Origin: a virus
IMG/VR virus record: IMGVR_UViG_3300000234_000028
Coordinates: 1 to 24,332 of that record
DNA: 24,332 nt
Direction: 5' to 3' (one strand)
Shown here: positions 16,801 to 23,074 of the stretch, in pieces
Layout: every line of letters begins with the position of its first letter
Numbering within the stretch: position 1 is the first letter of the stretch
The notes under the pieces: generated by a model
Seen by the model: the letters and a program-made list of their open reading frames with translations, nothing else
Database searches by the model: none
What the model was told of the DNA's origin: nothing
Made by a program: the position numbers and the translations under genes

Positions 16801-17345
16801 TAGAATACATCCGAGTCGTCTTCATCAGCGGTAACGGAAGTATATCCTTTGCTTGTGTCAGGCACTTCTAATTTCTTATAATCATAAGAATTAGATGGGT
16901 TGTATTTCAGCTTGGAAGGATTTACAGACATATGCTCTGCAAAGCTTTTAAACGCAAAGGACGCGGCTACAGCCACATCTCCTTTAGAGTTTAAGAACTC
17001 TTCTCCGGTAAATTTGATTCTCACCTCTTTGTTCTTTAAGCTCTTACTGATAGATTCTACAGTAACTTCTGTTTCGATAGGCTTCTGTACTACTACCTCT
17101 AATAAATGCTTAATACGCGACGTAGTGGCTTCCATGCCCTTGTCGGTAGAGATATACATCTTTTCCTCATGTTCGGCACTTCCGTCAAGAGATTCGCATT
17201 TAATGGCAATATACTTCTTACCGTTTTTGTTTTCCTCTATAGTCACGCCCAGGATTTTCACTTCATGAACCCCTGGTTCGATTCTGTCTTTAAAGGTGTT
17301 TACTGCCGATTCTACGCCGGCAAATCCAAATTTTAATTGTTCCAT
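16800..17345 (-). CDS. ssb: Single-stranded DNA-binding protein (probable)
   Basis: 181 aa, ATG at 17345, 5 nt after the Sak4 stop. The central part alternates hydrophobic and charged residues (VHEVKILGVTIEENKNGKKYIAIKC is OB-fold-like over about residues 26-50), and the protein ends in a short acidic tail with terminal Phe (TADEDDSDVF), the hallmark by which SSBs recruit partner proteins. It lies between a Sak4-like annealing ATPase and the primase, where phages commonly place SSB. No E. coli-type SSB core motif is obvious, so the call rests on the acidic Phe tail, size and context. Confidence 0.68.
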   Translation of the reverse strand: MEQLKFGFAGVESAVNTFKDRIEPGVHEVKILGVTIEENKNGKKYIAIKCESLDGSAEHEEKMYISTDKGMEATTSRIKHLLEVVVQKPIETEVTVESISKSLKNKEVRIKFTGEEFLNSKGDVAVAASFAFKSFAEHMSVNPSKLKYNPSNSYDYKKLEVPDTSKGYTSVTADEDDSDVF

Positions 17346-17350
17346 ACTAT

Positions 17351-17977
17351 TTATTCGTTATGATATTTTTCGATCTTAGCAATTATCTGACTGTAATCAT
17401 TCTCTTCAAATAACTCTAAAGCTCCTTCCGGAGATTTTGCTTCTTTCCCGCTACTGTTACGGTTGGTTAAAAAGCGATAATGCACAACTCCGTCTTCTTC
17501 TCTTACGTCTGTATGTAAGATATAAGATACGTAACTCGGAATCTTGATTTGAGAATCAAGTAGTTTCCCAGGAGTAAGGAATTTTACAATACGATTGTCT
17601 TCTAAGTCACTCGATTGCTCTACGTGACCTATAAGGATAATGTATAAATCTGGACGAAGCTCATCTTCCATAGCTAAAATAGCATTGAAGGTATCTGTAG
17701 CAAATTCTCTCCATTTGTCATAACCCTTTATAGCAGAATCTCTCATTACTCTTTTTGTGAAAAAGTGAGTGATATCTTCTACCACAATAGTTTTGAATTT
17801 GTTTCCTTCGTTGATTTTTCGTATCAGATTTCCAATTTCAGGAATCGTGTTTACTAATTTGGTGTTCTTGGTTTCGTCGTTATATAATTTACGAGACCCA
17901 GGAAAAGGTAAGTCCTTATTGTTTGGGCGTATAATATATGTAGTTGACGGGTCAAGATTTTTGATTGCTCTGGATTT
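17351..17977 (-). CDS. Sak4-like RecA-fold ATPase, exon 2 (C-terminal 208 aa)
   Basis: Phage Sak4/AAA_24-type ATPases act with SSB in single-strand annealing recombination. The exon begins AAA TCC (Lys-Ser) at 17977, giving KSRAIKNLDPSTTYIIRPNN, then KDLPFPGSRKLYN, exactly what follows GxxGxG in this family. A gene start at GTG 17785 would cut off the first 64 codons of the exon. Walker B is KTIVVEDITHFF at about spliced residues 74-85, and LYIILIGHVEQ is a sensor-like strand. The exon ends with a Glu-rich tail. With exon 1 the protein is 222 aa, the usual size. The SSB gene starts 5 nt downstream. Confidence 0.9.
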   Translation of the reverse strand, partial: KSRAIKNLDPSTTYIIRPNNKDLPFPGSRKLYNDETKNTKLVNTIPEIGNLIRKINEGNKFKTIVVEDITHFFTKRVMRDSAIKGYDKWREFATDTFNAILAMEDELRPDLYIILIGHVEQSSDLEDNRIVKFLTPGKLLDSQIKIPSYVSYILHTDVREEDGVVHYRFLTNRNSSGKEAKSPEGALELFEENDYSQIIAKIEKYHNE

Positions 17978-18228
17978 CAGATTGTTATCTCATAGATTTT
18001 TTATTCTATGATTCTTATACTTCATTTCGTATAAGCTCAGCATATGTTTTCATCTACAACTTAATGTTTAGATGCAGCGGCCTCTTGGATGGATTATATT
18101 TTTTCACCATCTATGCGTTGCCCCTGACTATACTTTATATAGCCTTCGGTTCAAGTTGGGATTCTCACCTTTCTTGCTTTATTCCGCTGTTATAATTTTG
18201 GTCATTTCTGACTAAAACGGCAAATTCT
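17978..18228 (-). ncRNA. ORF-less group I intron (251 nt) splitting the Walker A loop of the Sak4-like gene
   Basis: Exon 1 ends GGU and the intron ends in G. P1: exon GGU (18231-18229) with GCC (18221-18219) and U-G at the splice site; only 3 clean pairs. P2: UUUUaGUCA-GAAA-UGACcAAAA with a GNRA loop (18196-18218). P3: CAGCGG (18189-18184) with CCGCUG (18080-18075). P7: GCAUA (18116-18112) with UAUGC (18044-18040). P7.1: GAUGG/CCAUC. P8: CAUCUA/UAGAUG (18074-18051). The order P3, P7, P7.1, P3', P8, P7' is that of subgroup IA. A 6-bp CAUAGA/UCUAUG hairpin near the 3' end may be P9. No endonuclease is present, so it cannot home unaided. Confidence 0.9.
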
Positions 18229-18270
18229 ACCTGTCCCAGGCTCTCCAATTGATAGGATTATTTTTCCCAT
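18229..18270 (-). CDS. Sak4-like RecA-fold ATPase, exon 1 (14 codons)
   Basis: ATG at 18270, overlapping the end of the 306-aa gene by 13 nt. It codes MGKIILSIGEPGTG, the first strand and the GxxGxG of the Walker A motif. The next codons in genomic DNA (AGA ATT TGC ... TGA) are intron. The missing Lys-Ser is the first thing encoded by exon 2. Because it is only 42 nt long it is invisible to normal gene callers, but without it exon 2 would be an ATPase without a P-loop. Confidence 0.88.
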
Positions 18271-19178
18271 TCTTTTAGTCGTGTTAGTAATACATAATCG
18301 GCAGTTAGACTTGCTAACTCCTCTTTAGTAATAGTATCCTTTAATAACGCAGTCTGATGCTTTAAGATGTTTATCTTTAAAGCTTTTATCTGAGCATCAA
18401 GGGGTAGTTTGTTGAAAGATGTCTTATACCTTTCTCTACTCGCGCTTATTGCATTTTTACATACGACAGCGAGTCCTTTAGGAGTGTTGTCTATTTCCTC
18501 TACGGAATTAGTTAGCTTAGAATACTCTTCCTTAGTGATAACACTATTTTTAGGAATCCTCGTATTAAGCTTAACCTTTTCAATCTCTTTGAATTTTACA
18601 GTAACAATTCCATTGTCAATAGTACATCTTGACGGAAGATAATGTTTCTCTCCGGCCACTATTTCAGTTTTGCCAATTACAATAGATTTGAAATCCTTAT
18701 TCAAAACAGAATTTATGGTTCCTTCCCATTGATAAGTCAATTCGTTAAAGAAATATTGAATATCCAATAACGGAACCTTTAGAGTTTTCACTCCCTCTTT
18801 TTTATTCGACACTTCATATTCAAGAATAGTTTCATGTATTCCTGATATATTTGTTGTCTTCTTGCCTTTGTATAAGACTCTCATATCTCCATAAACACTT
18901 ATAAACGAAGTGGGTATGTATATATTAGCTGGCTCCATATAAGAAGCTATCTTTTTACTGTCTCTAACAGTTAGGCGGAATCCAAATTTAATTGGTTCGG
19001 TTTCGGCAGATAGTATTAAATAATACCTTTTTTTAGCGGCATTATAATAAAATATATCTCCTTTATCAAAAGAATATGTATCCTCAATTTCTCTATTGGA
19101 AAATCTTTTTCTTTCTGGTTTTGATGACTGCAAACTTGCAGACAAAAGAACTTTTTCTTTTAACTTTACAAAAATCAT
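18258..19178 (-). CDS. Hypothetical protein between helicase and Sak4-like ATPase
   Basis: 306 aa, ATG overlapping the helicase stop in ATGA. The N-terminal half is rich in beta-type stretches (IFYYNAAKKRYYLIL, ANIYIPTSFISVYGDM), and the C-terminal quarter is helical and Lys-rich (ALKINILKHQTALLKDT). No catalytic motif, zinc ligands, signal peptide or membrane segment is visible, and no family is recognised. Tight coupling on both sides argues for a replication or recombination role, but that is context only. Confidence 0.75.
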   Translation of the reverse strand: MIFVKLKEKVLLSASLQSSKPERKRFSNREIEDTYSFDKGDIFYYNAAKKRYYLILSAETEPIKFGFRLTVRDSKKIASYMEPANIYIPTSFISVYGDMRVLYKGKKTTNISGIHETILEYEVSNKKEGVKTLKVPLLDIQYFFNELTYQWEGTINSVLNKDFKSIVIGKTEIVAGEKHYLPSRCTIDNGIVTVKFKEIEKVKLNTRIPKNSVITKEEYSKLTNSVEEIDNTPKGLAVVCKNAISASRERYKTSFNKLPLDAQIKALKINILKHQTALLKDTITKEELASLTADYVLLTRLKEWEK

Positions 19179-20128
19179 GTTATTTCCATATCATATGGGT
19201 AGTATAGTGTTCCTTTATCAAATCCTTGTTTAAATCTTATCATTCCTTCTTTTCCATAATGCCTACTTTTTAATATATGCATCGCAACCAAATCTTTTGT
19301 TGGGAATTTACTCGTACCATAATATTCAATGCCTAATCGCTCAGGTCTGTTGATAATTATAACCGTATCCGCTATCTGGTATACTTGCCTACTGGAGAAT
19401 ATATCTCCTTTTTTAGGGTAATGTTGAGATGGGGTTTTGATTCTATCTGGGGATTCTATGTTGTCGTTTAATTGACCTAATACAATGACTAAAGCATTAT
19501 ACTTTTTTCTTATATACAGGGCAATTTTAGAGAATGCTGAAACGAGTTCAGTTTCCGATGATTCATCGAGATATTCAACTAATAGAGTATGATCTAAAGT
19601 TATCACAAGTTTAGAATCTGGGAATTGTGCATGAAAAGCTTCTACGGTGTTTAAAATCTGGGTTCTGTTTCCTGCCGTTTCTACATAATATATTTTATCA
19701 GTATCAACGGTTTTGGACATGTCAAGGATGTTGGAATACTCCTCATCGGTTAACCTATTTTCAACAGACATTAAATCGCTATAGCTCTTGCTCAATCTAC
19801 CAGTATACGTTCTTATGATTTCATCATGCGCATTCATTTCGAATGTAAATGATAATATCTTGTAGTCGTATTTGAAATTCTTGTTTATTTGACTTGCGAA
19901 GTCATCACGTAGCATATTCAGTATGTAACTCTTGCCGGAGCCAGATGCCCCTAAGATGTAAATAGATTGACCAAACCTAAAAGCTCCTCCTACTGCTTGA
20001 TTTAACTTATGCCATCTGGAAAATAATCCAGGGGCAACATCACGCATGGATTTTGCGATTATACTATTTGCTCTTTCTATTGCGGTTGTTTGAGTAACAT
20101 ATTTTAGACTAAAGTTCGGCTTCTCCAT
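19175..20128 (-). CDS. DnaB-like replicative helicase (RecA-core only)
   Basis: 317 aa, ATG at 20128, overlapping the upstream gene by 20 nt. Walker A is GASGSGKS at residues 60-67; FTFEMNA at 94-100 corresponds to the DnaB FSLEM motif; Walker B is KLVITLDHT at 173-181; VLGQLND at 217-222 is the DnaB H3-type Gln motif; QIADTVIIINRPER and KSRHYGKEG...FKQGFDKGTLY near 250-308 match the end of DnaB cores. It lacks the N-terminal primase-binding domain of bacterial DnaB (about 450 aa), as in many phage helicases. It unwinds DNA at the fork and would work with the primase downstream. Confidence 0.87.
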   Translation of the reverse strand: MEKPNFSLKYVTQTTAIERANSIIAKSMRDVAPGLFSRWHKLNQAVGGAFRFGQSIYILGASGSGKSYILNMLRDDFASQINKNFKYDYKILSFTFEMNAHDEIIRTYTGRLSKSYSDLMSVENRLTDEEYSNILDMSKTVDTDKIYYVETAGNRTQILNTVEAFHAQFPDSKLVITLDHTLLVEYLDESSETELVSAFSKIALYIRKKYNALVIVLGQLNDNIESPDRIKTPSQHYPKKGDIFSSRQVYQIADTVIIINRPERLGIEYYGTSKFPTKDLVAMHILKSRHYGKEGMIRFKQGFDKGTLYYPYDMEIT

Positions 20129-20714
20129 ACTTAATAGGCATTGTTACATTTTCTTCTCCGCCATAAATATATGCGTCACATTCATCAGCTAATGTTGATT
20201 CTCCGTCTTTTAATATAAAGTATTTAGCTATTTTTATGTAGCCATATCCTTTAAAGGCGAATCTCTCTATATAAGCTCTTGTTGCTTTAATGATAACATC
20301 TTTATCATACTCTGGATATCGAATACGAAATCTACGCATCTTATTCAATGCTTCAGTAGCGCTTGGTCGTACTCGATATCCTCCGCTCTCTATCCCTTTG
20401 GGCCATAAATCTACCCACTCTTGAATCCATGTGGCAACATTTTCGTTTTCAGTAAGAACAGAAAACCCTTGTGTAGCACTTAATGAATATATTGTTTTTA
20501 CAACGTCATCATTTCTTCCTGGAGAATACTCCACTAATCCCTTCTCTTCCGTAGCAATTATGCACGCTTCATCAAAGGGGAATAGAGAATTATATCTTGC
20601 CAATTGGAAATAACCGTCTAATCCAGAATTAATTAAATAAGACACACAGTATTCGTTTATTGTGATATTCTTATTAATTAACGCATCAGTATCTATAATT
20701 ATTTTTTGAGACAT
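20109..20714 (-). CDS. Hypothetical protein upstream of the helicase
   Basis: 201 aa, ATG at 20714, TAG stop inside the helicase gene. It follows the only clear non-overlapping junction of the operon (41 nt). The C-terminal half carries a compact pattern of aromatic and charged residues (RRFRIRYPEYDKDVIIKATR, YGYIKIAKYFILKDG, LADECDAY) that looks like a folded helical domain, and the N-terminus (INEYCVSYLI) could be winged-helix-like. A helicase-loader or initiator role would fit the position, but I do not recognise the family and this is a guess from context. Confidence 0.75.
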   Translation of the reverse strand: MSQKIIIDTDALINKNITINEYCVSYLINSGLDGYFQLARYNSLFPFDEACIIATEEKGLVEYSPGRNDDVVKTIYSLSATQGFSVLTENENVATWIQEWVDLWPKGIESGGYRVRPSATEALNKMRRFRIRYPEYDKDVIIKATRAYIERFAFKGYGYIKIAKYFILKDGESTLADECDAYIYGGEENVTMPIKYGEAEL

Positions 20715-20754
20715 GTAATATAAGTTAGTTACGGGCAGGCAACAACTGAATTAC

Positions 20755-20768
20755 ATTATTCAAATATA
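20755..20768 (-). promoter_or_regulatory. Possible promoter -7 element before the helicase-primase block
   Basis: On the - strand, TATATTTG (20768-20761) is a perfect Bacteroidetes -7 element placed at the very end of the 275-aa gene. The following 41-nt gap is the only one of its size between genes here. No TTTG or TTG is found at the right distance upstream, and such 8-mers arise by chance in AT-rich DNA, so support is weak. The gap also contains GTTGTTGCC ... GTAACTAAC, a loose inverted repeat. Confidence 0.28.
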
Positions 20769-21583
20769 GTTAAGGCACTTAAAGCGGCATTTTTTACTAT
20801 TCCATTTTGTGTTTCAAAATAAGTTGGAACAGCGTCAGTATTAGAAATAAGCATAACATCGTCAAGTTCATAGAATAAGTCAATATCCATAATCATCATG
20901 TTGTATTCAGTAATAAGAATTAAACCAATCTGATTAGCTTTGCAATAAATTGCTTGAGGAGTTAGTTTTACAGCGTCATAGTCATTAGCAGATATACCAT
21001 TCATTAAATCTTGTATATTGCTAAGTTTCCCTATAACGGAAGCTACATTCCAAGTAAAAGAATACGAAGGAGAATAAGAGTAAAATGTATGCTTCATTTG
21101 TACGTCGCTATAATTAGCCACAACGTATTTTGGCATAGCTTCTACAACTAACTTTCTATTCATATCCTTATCTGTAGCATTAGCTATCACCATTAGCCCA
21201 TACGAGCTATATAATGACAGAGAAGCTCCAAGTAATTGAGAACTTGTTGATGACTGGCTGTCAATTATACATGGCGCATAGTCAGTGACGTTAGTGGAAA
21301 TTGGATTCCCAGCAACATTTAAAAACTCATACTCTCTATCAGATTGTAAAGTAACGATTACATAGTCTTCTTGATCAGCCAAGCTTTCTAAGCCGTTTAA
21401 CAATTCAAATAAAACTTTGTTTGTATACCTTGATGTTTTTCTTACGAATATTTTTCTTGAATACTTGTCCCTATATGTTACAGAACCGTATTTGTATGCT
21501 TCAATGTGAGATAAATTCTCGAACATATCATGTAATACAAATTCAGATAATGCGACATTTTTTTGTTTAACTATTATTAACAT
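20756..21583 (-). CDS. Hypothetical protein coupled to the amidoligase
   Basis: 275 aa, its ATG sharing one base with the amidoligase stop (TAATG). No recognised family. The N-terminus MLIIVKQKNVALSEFVLHDM and the body look like a mixed alpha/beta cytoplasmic protein. The middle is Ser/Tyr-rich (SQSSTSSQLLGASLSLYSSY, then FYSYSPSYSF), and near the C-terminus there is a hydrophobic, Met-rich strand pair (IGLILITEYNMMIMDIDLFYEL). No signal peptide or clear membrane helix. Translational coupling to the ligase suggests they act together, perhaps as substrate, adaptor or third enzyme of the module. Confidence 0.75.
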   Translation of the reverse strand: MLIIVKQKNVALSEFVLHDMFENLSHIEAYKYGSVTYRDKYSRKIFVRKTSRYTNKVLFELLNGLESLADQEDYVIVTLQSDREYEFLNVAGNPISTNVTDYAPCIIDSQSSTSSQLLGASLSLYSSYGLMVIANATDKDMNRKLVVEAMPKYVVANYSDVQMKHTFYSYSPSYSFTWNVASVIGKLSNIQDLMNGISANDYDAVKLTPQAIYCKANQIGLILITEYNMMIMDIDLFYELDDVMLISNTDAVPTYFETQNGIVKNAALSALTIFE

Positions 21584-22851
21584 TACAGTAACTCTTTTTT
21601 ATTAGTAATTAATTTTTGACCATTGTTTTCAAATTCCCTGTATTCAGAAAGTTCTGAATCGTTTAGAAAATCCAATCCTTTTTTTACATCGAATTTCTGT
21701 CTTCTTAGGTTCATGTAGTCAATCAAGTATTTAGCCTTCTTAGGGAAGCTCGATTTAACGACGTAATCCAAAGAGATTTCTTTAGAATTAATGATTTCTA
21801 ATTTGTTATTTTCTACAAACGACAATATTGCCATATATATCAATATGATATTTTTTACTTTTACATATGACAATGATGCTGCATGAAGACGGAACTCTAT
21901 TGTATGGTTTTGAATTCCAGTAATACTAAATAATGAAGGAACAAAATTTATCCACCAATATCTCGGAGTGCTTTGATTGTAGCCACAATTTCTGCCAGCG
22001 GGGTGATTCAGTTTTTTATTAACCAATTGTCCAGGTTCGTTTCCTAAAGAGACTATTTTAACTATCTCTTTATAAGCGGTGTCTATTGAATTAGAATAAT
22101 CATACTGACTTACTGAAGATTTTATTTTCTTCATATTCTTACAGTAAGCGTTTCCCCTTCTTGAATAAGGCATTAACTCAAAGAGTTGCGCCTCTAATTT
22201 CTGGGCAAGAATCCACAGTAACACCATGTTTTCTTTATTAAAATCGAATCCTCCAAGATGGACGTGTATAGAGCATGTTTTATTAATCTTAGTATATCTC
22301 GATAATACCTGGAAAATCTCATATAGATGAAAAAATCCATAGTCTCCAGTTAAGATACCAGTTACATATTCTCCTCCATAAGCTTTTTGGTGTTTGTCAG
22401 AGTATATTGACCCGTCATATTCCGATTTGACATTTAGTCTATGATGATGAAACTGAGGAATTGTTCCAGAGCAGGTTTCTATTTCTATTCCAAAAGTATA
22501 CTTTTTCCCTTCTGTAATAATATGAGATGGGGATTTTACTCCCATCTCATATAATTTTCTTGCTTCAACATACATGTTATCCTTCAAATGAAATACATTA
22601 TTGAACGTGTCGTAATGCATCTCTGAATATTTGTTATATCCGATTTGTCCCATCAAAGGGATGTCTTCTTTTTTAGCAAAATATCCAGAATCGCGATACT
22701 CCTCATATCCATTCTCTAATAAGGATCGATAATCATTAGCAAATTCTACTGACTTTGATAAGCTATTACTAAAAGTCTGTACAGGGAACGGATAATTAGA
22801 GCTCCTGTTTTTGCTAAATTTTAGTTCTTTAATTTTTGATTTTAATATCAT
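21583..22851 (-). CDS. Amidoligase (COOH-NH2 ligase, glutamine-synthetase-like fold)
   Basis: 422 aa, ATG at 22851. Signature motifs in order: FGIEIET (120-126), SEYDGSI with D146, YGGEYVTG (158-165), SIHVHLGG (194-201), RYWWINFVPS (297-306) and HTIEFRLHA (316-324). These are the acidic, His and Arg positions of the amidoligase family, which joins carboxyl groups to amines with ATP through an acyl-phosphate, as glutamine synthetase does. The family is found in bacteria, fungi and phages beside class II amidotransferases or cyclotransferases and is predicted to modify peptides, proteins or the cell wall. Here the upstream gene is such an amidotransferase. About 110 N-terminal residues precede the catalytic region and are not recognised. 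Substrate unknown. Confidence 0.85.
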   Translation of the reverse strand: MILKSKIKELKFSKNRSSNYPFPVQTFSNSLSKSVEFANDYRSLLENGYEEYRDSGYFAKKEDIPLMGQIGYNKYSEMHYDTFNNVFHLKDNMYVEARKLYEMGVKSPSHIITEGKKYTFGIEIETCSGTIPQFHHHRLNVKSEYDGSIYSDKHQKAYGGEYVTGILTGDYGFFHLYEIFQVLSRYTKINKTCSIHVHLGGFDFNKENMVLLWILAQKLEAQLFELMPYSRRGNAYCKNMKKIKSSVSQYDYSNSIDTAYKEIVKIVSLGNEPGQLVNKKLNHPAGRNCGYNQSTPRYWWINFVPSLFSITGIQNHTIEFRLHAASLSYVKVKNIILIYMAILSFVENNKLEIINSKEISLDYVVKSSFPKKAKYLIDYMNLRRQKFDVKKGLDFLNDSELSEYREFENNGQKLITNKKELL

Positions 22852-22853
22852 AT

Positions 22854-22910
22854 TTATTCATTTGGGATTACATCAATCTCATCTAACGTGAGAGTTATAT
22901 CTTCGATGGT
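22854..22910 (-). other. Displaced original 3' end of the amidotransferase gene
   Basis: This stretch is open in the frame that would follow the amidotransferase if one repeat copy were removed. It codes TIEDITLTLDEIDVIPNE and ends in TAA, 2 nt before the amidoligase ATG. It is not read in frame in the present sequence because of the 82-bp duplication. Its intactness and neat fit to the next gene show it was the native C-terminus. Confidence 0.8.
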
Positions 22911-23074
22911 TGTCATTAAATCAAGATAAGCAAGCGGAATTCCATCCGTGTCCACAAAAGTACAATCCACTGAAGATTCCTCCATTGCCTGATGTCATTA
23001 AATCAAGATAAGCAAGCGGAATTCCATCCGTGTCCACAAAAGTACAATCCACTGAAGATTCCTCCATTGCCTGA
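22911..23074. repeat. Perfect tandem duplication, 2 x 82 bp, causing a frameshift
   Basis: Copies 22911-22992 and 22993-23074 are identical along all 82 bases, with no spacer. 82 is not a multiple of three, so the frame of the amidotransferase gene shifts on entering the second copy (in its reading direction) and ends at TGA 22921-22923. Identity of the two copies means the event is recent or artificial. Confidence 0.97.

Noticed and set aside
17351-17785. A 144-aa stand-alone protein starting at GTG 17785
   Set aside because: The frame continues upstream for 64 codons with Sak4-type sequence that joins to a P-loop across a group I intron.
22921-23000. Programmed frameshift at the amidotransferase end
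   Set aside because: The frame change is explained fully by the 82-bp duplication; no slippery site is needed.
22911-23074. CRISPR-like or regulatory repeat array
   Set aside because: Only two copies, directly adjacent, no spacers, inside coding sequence.
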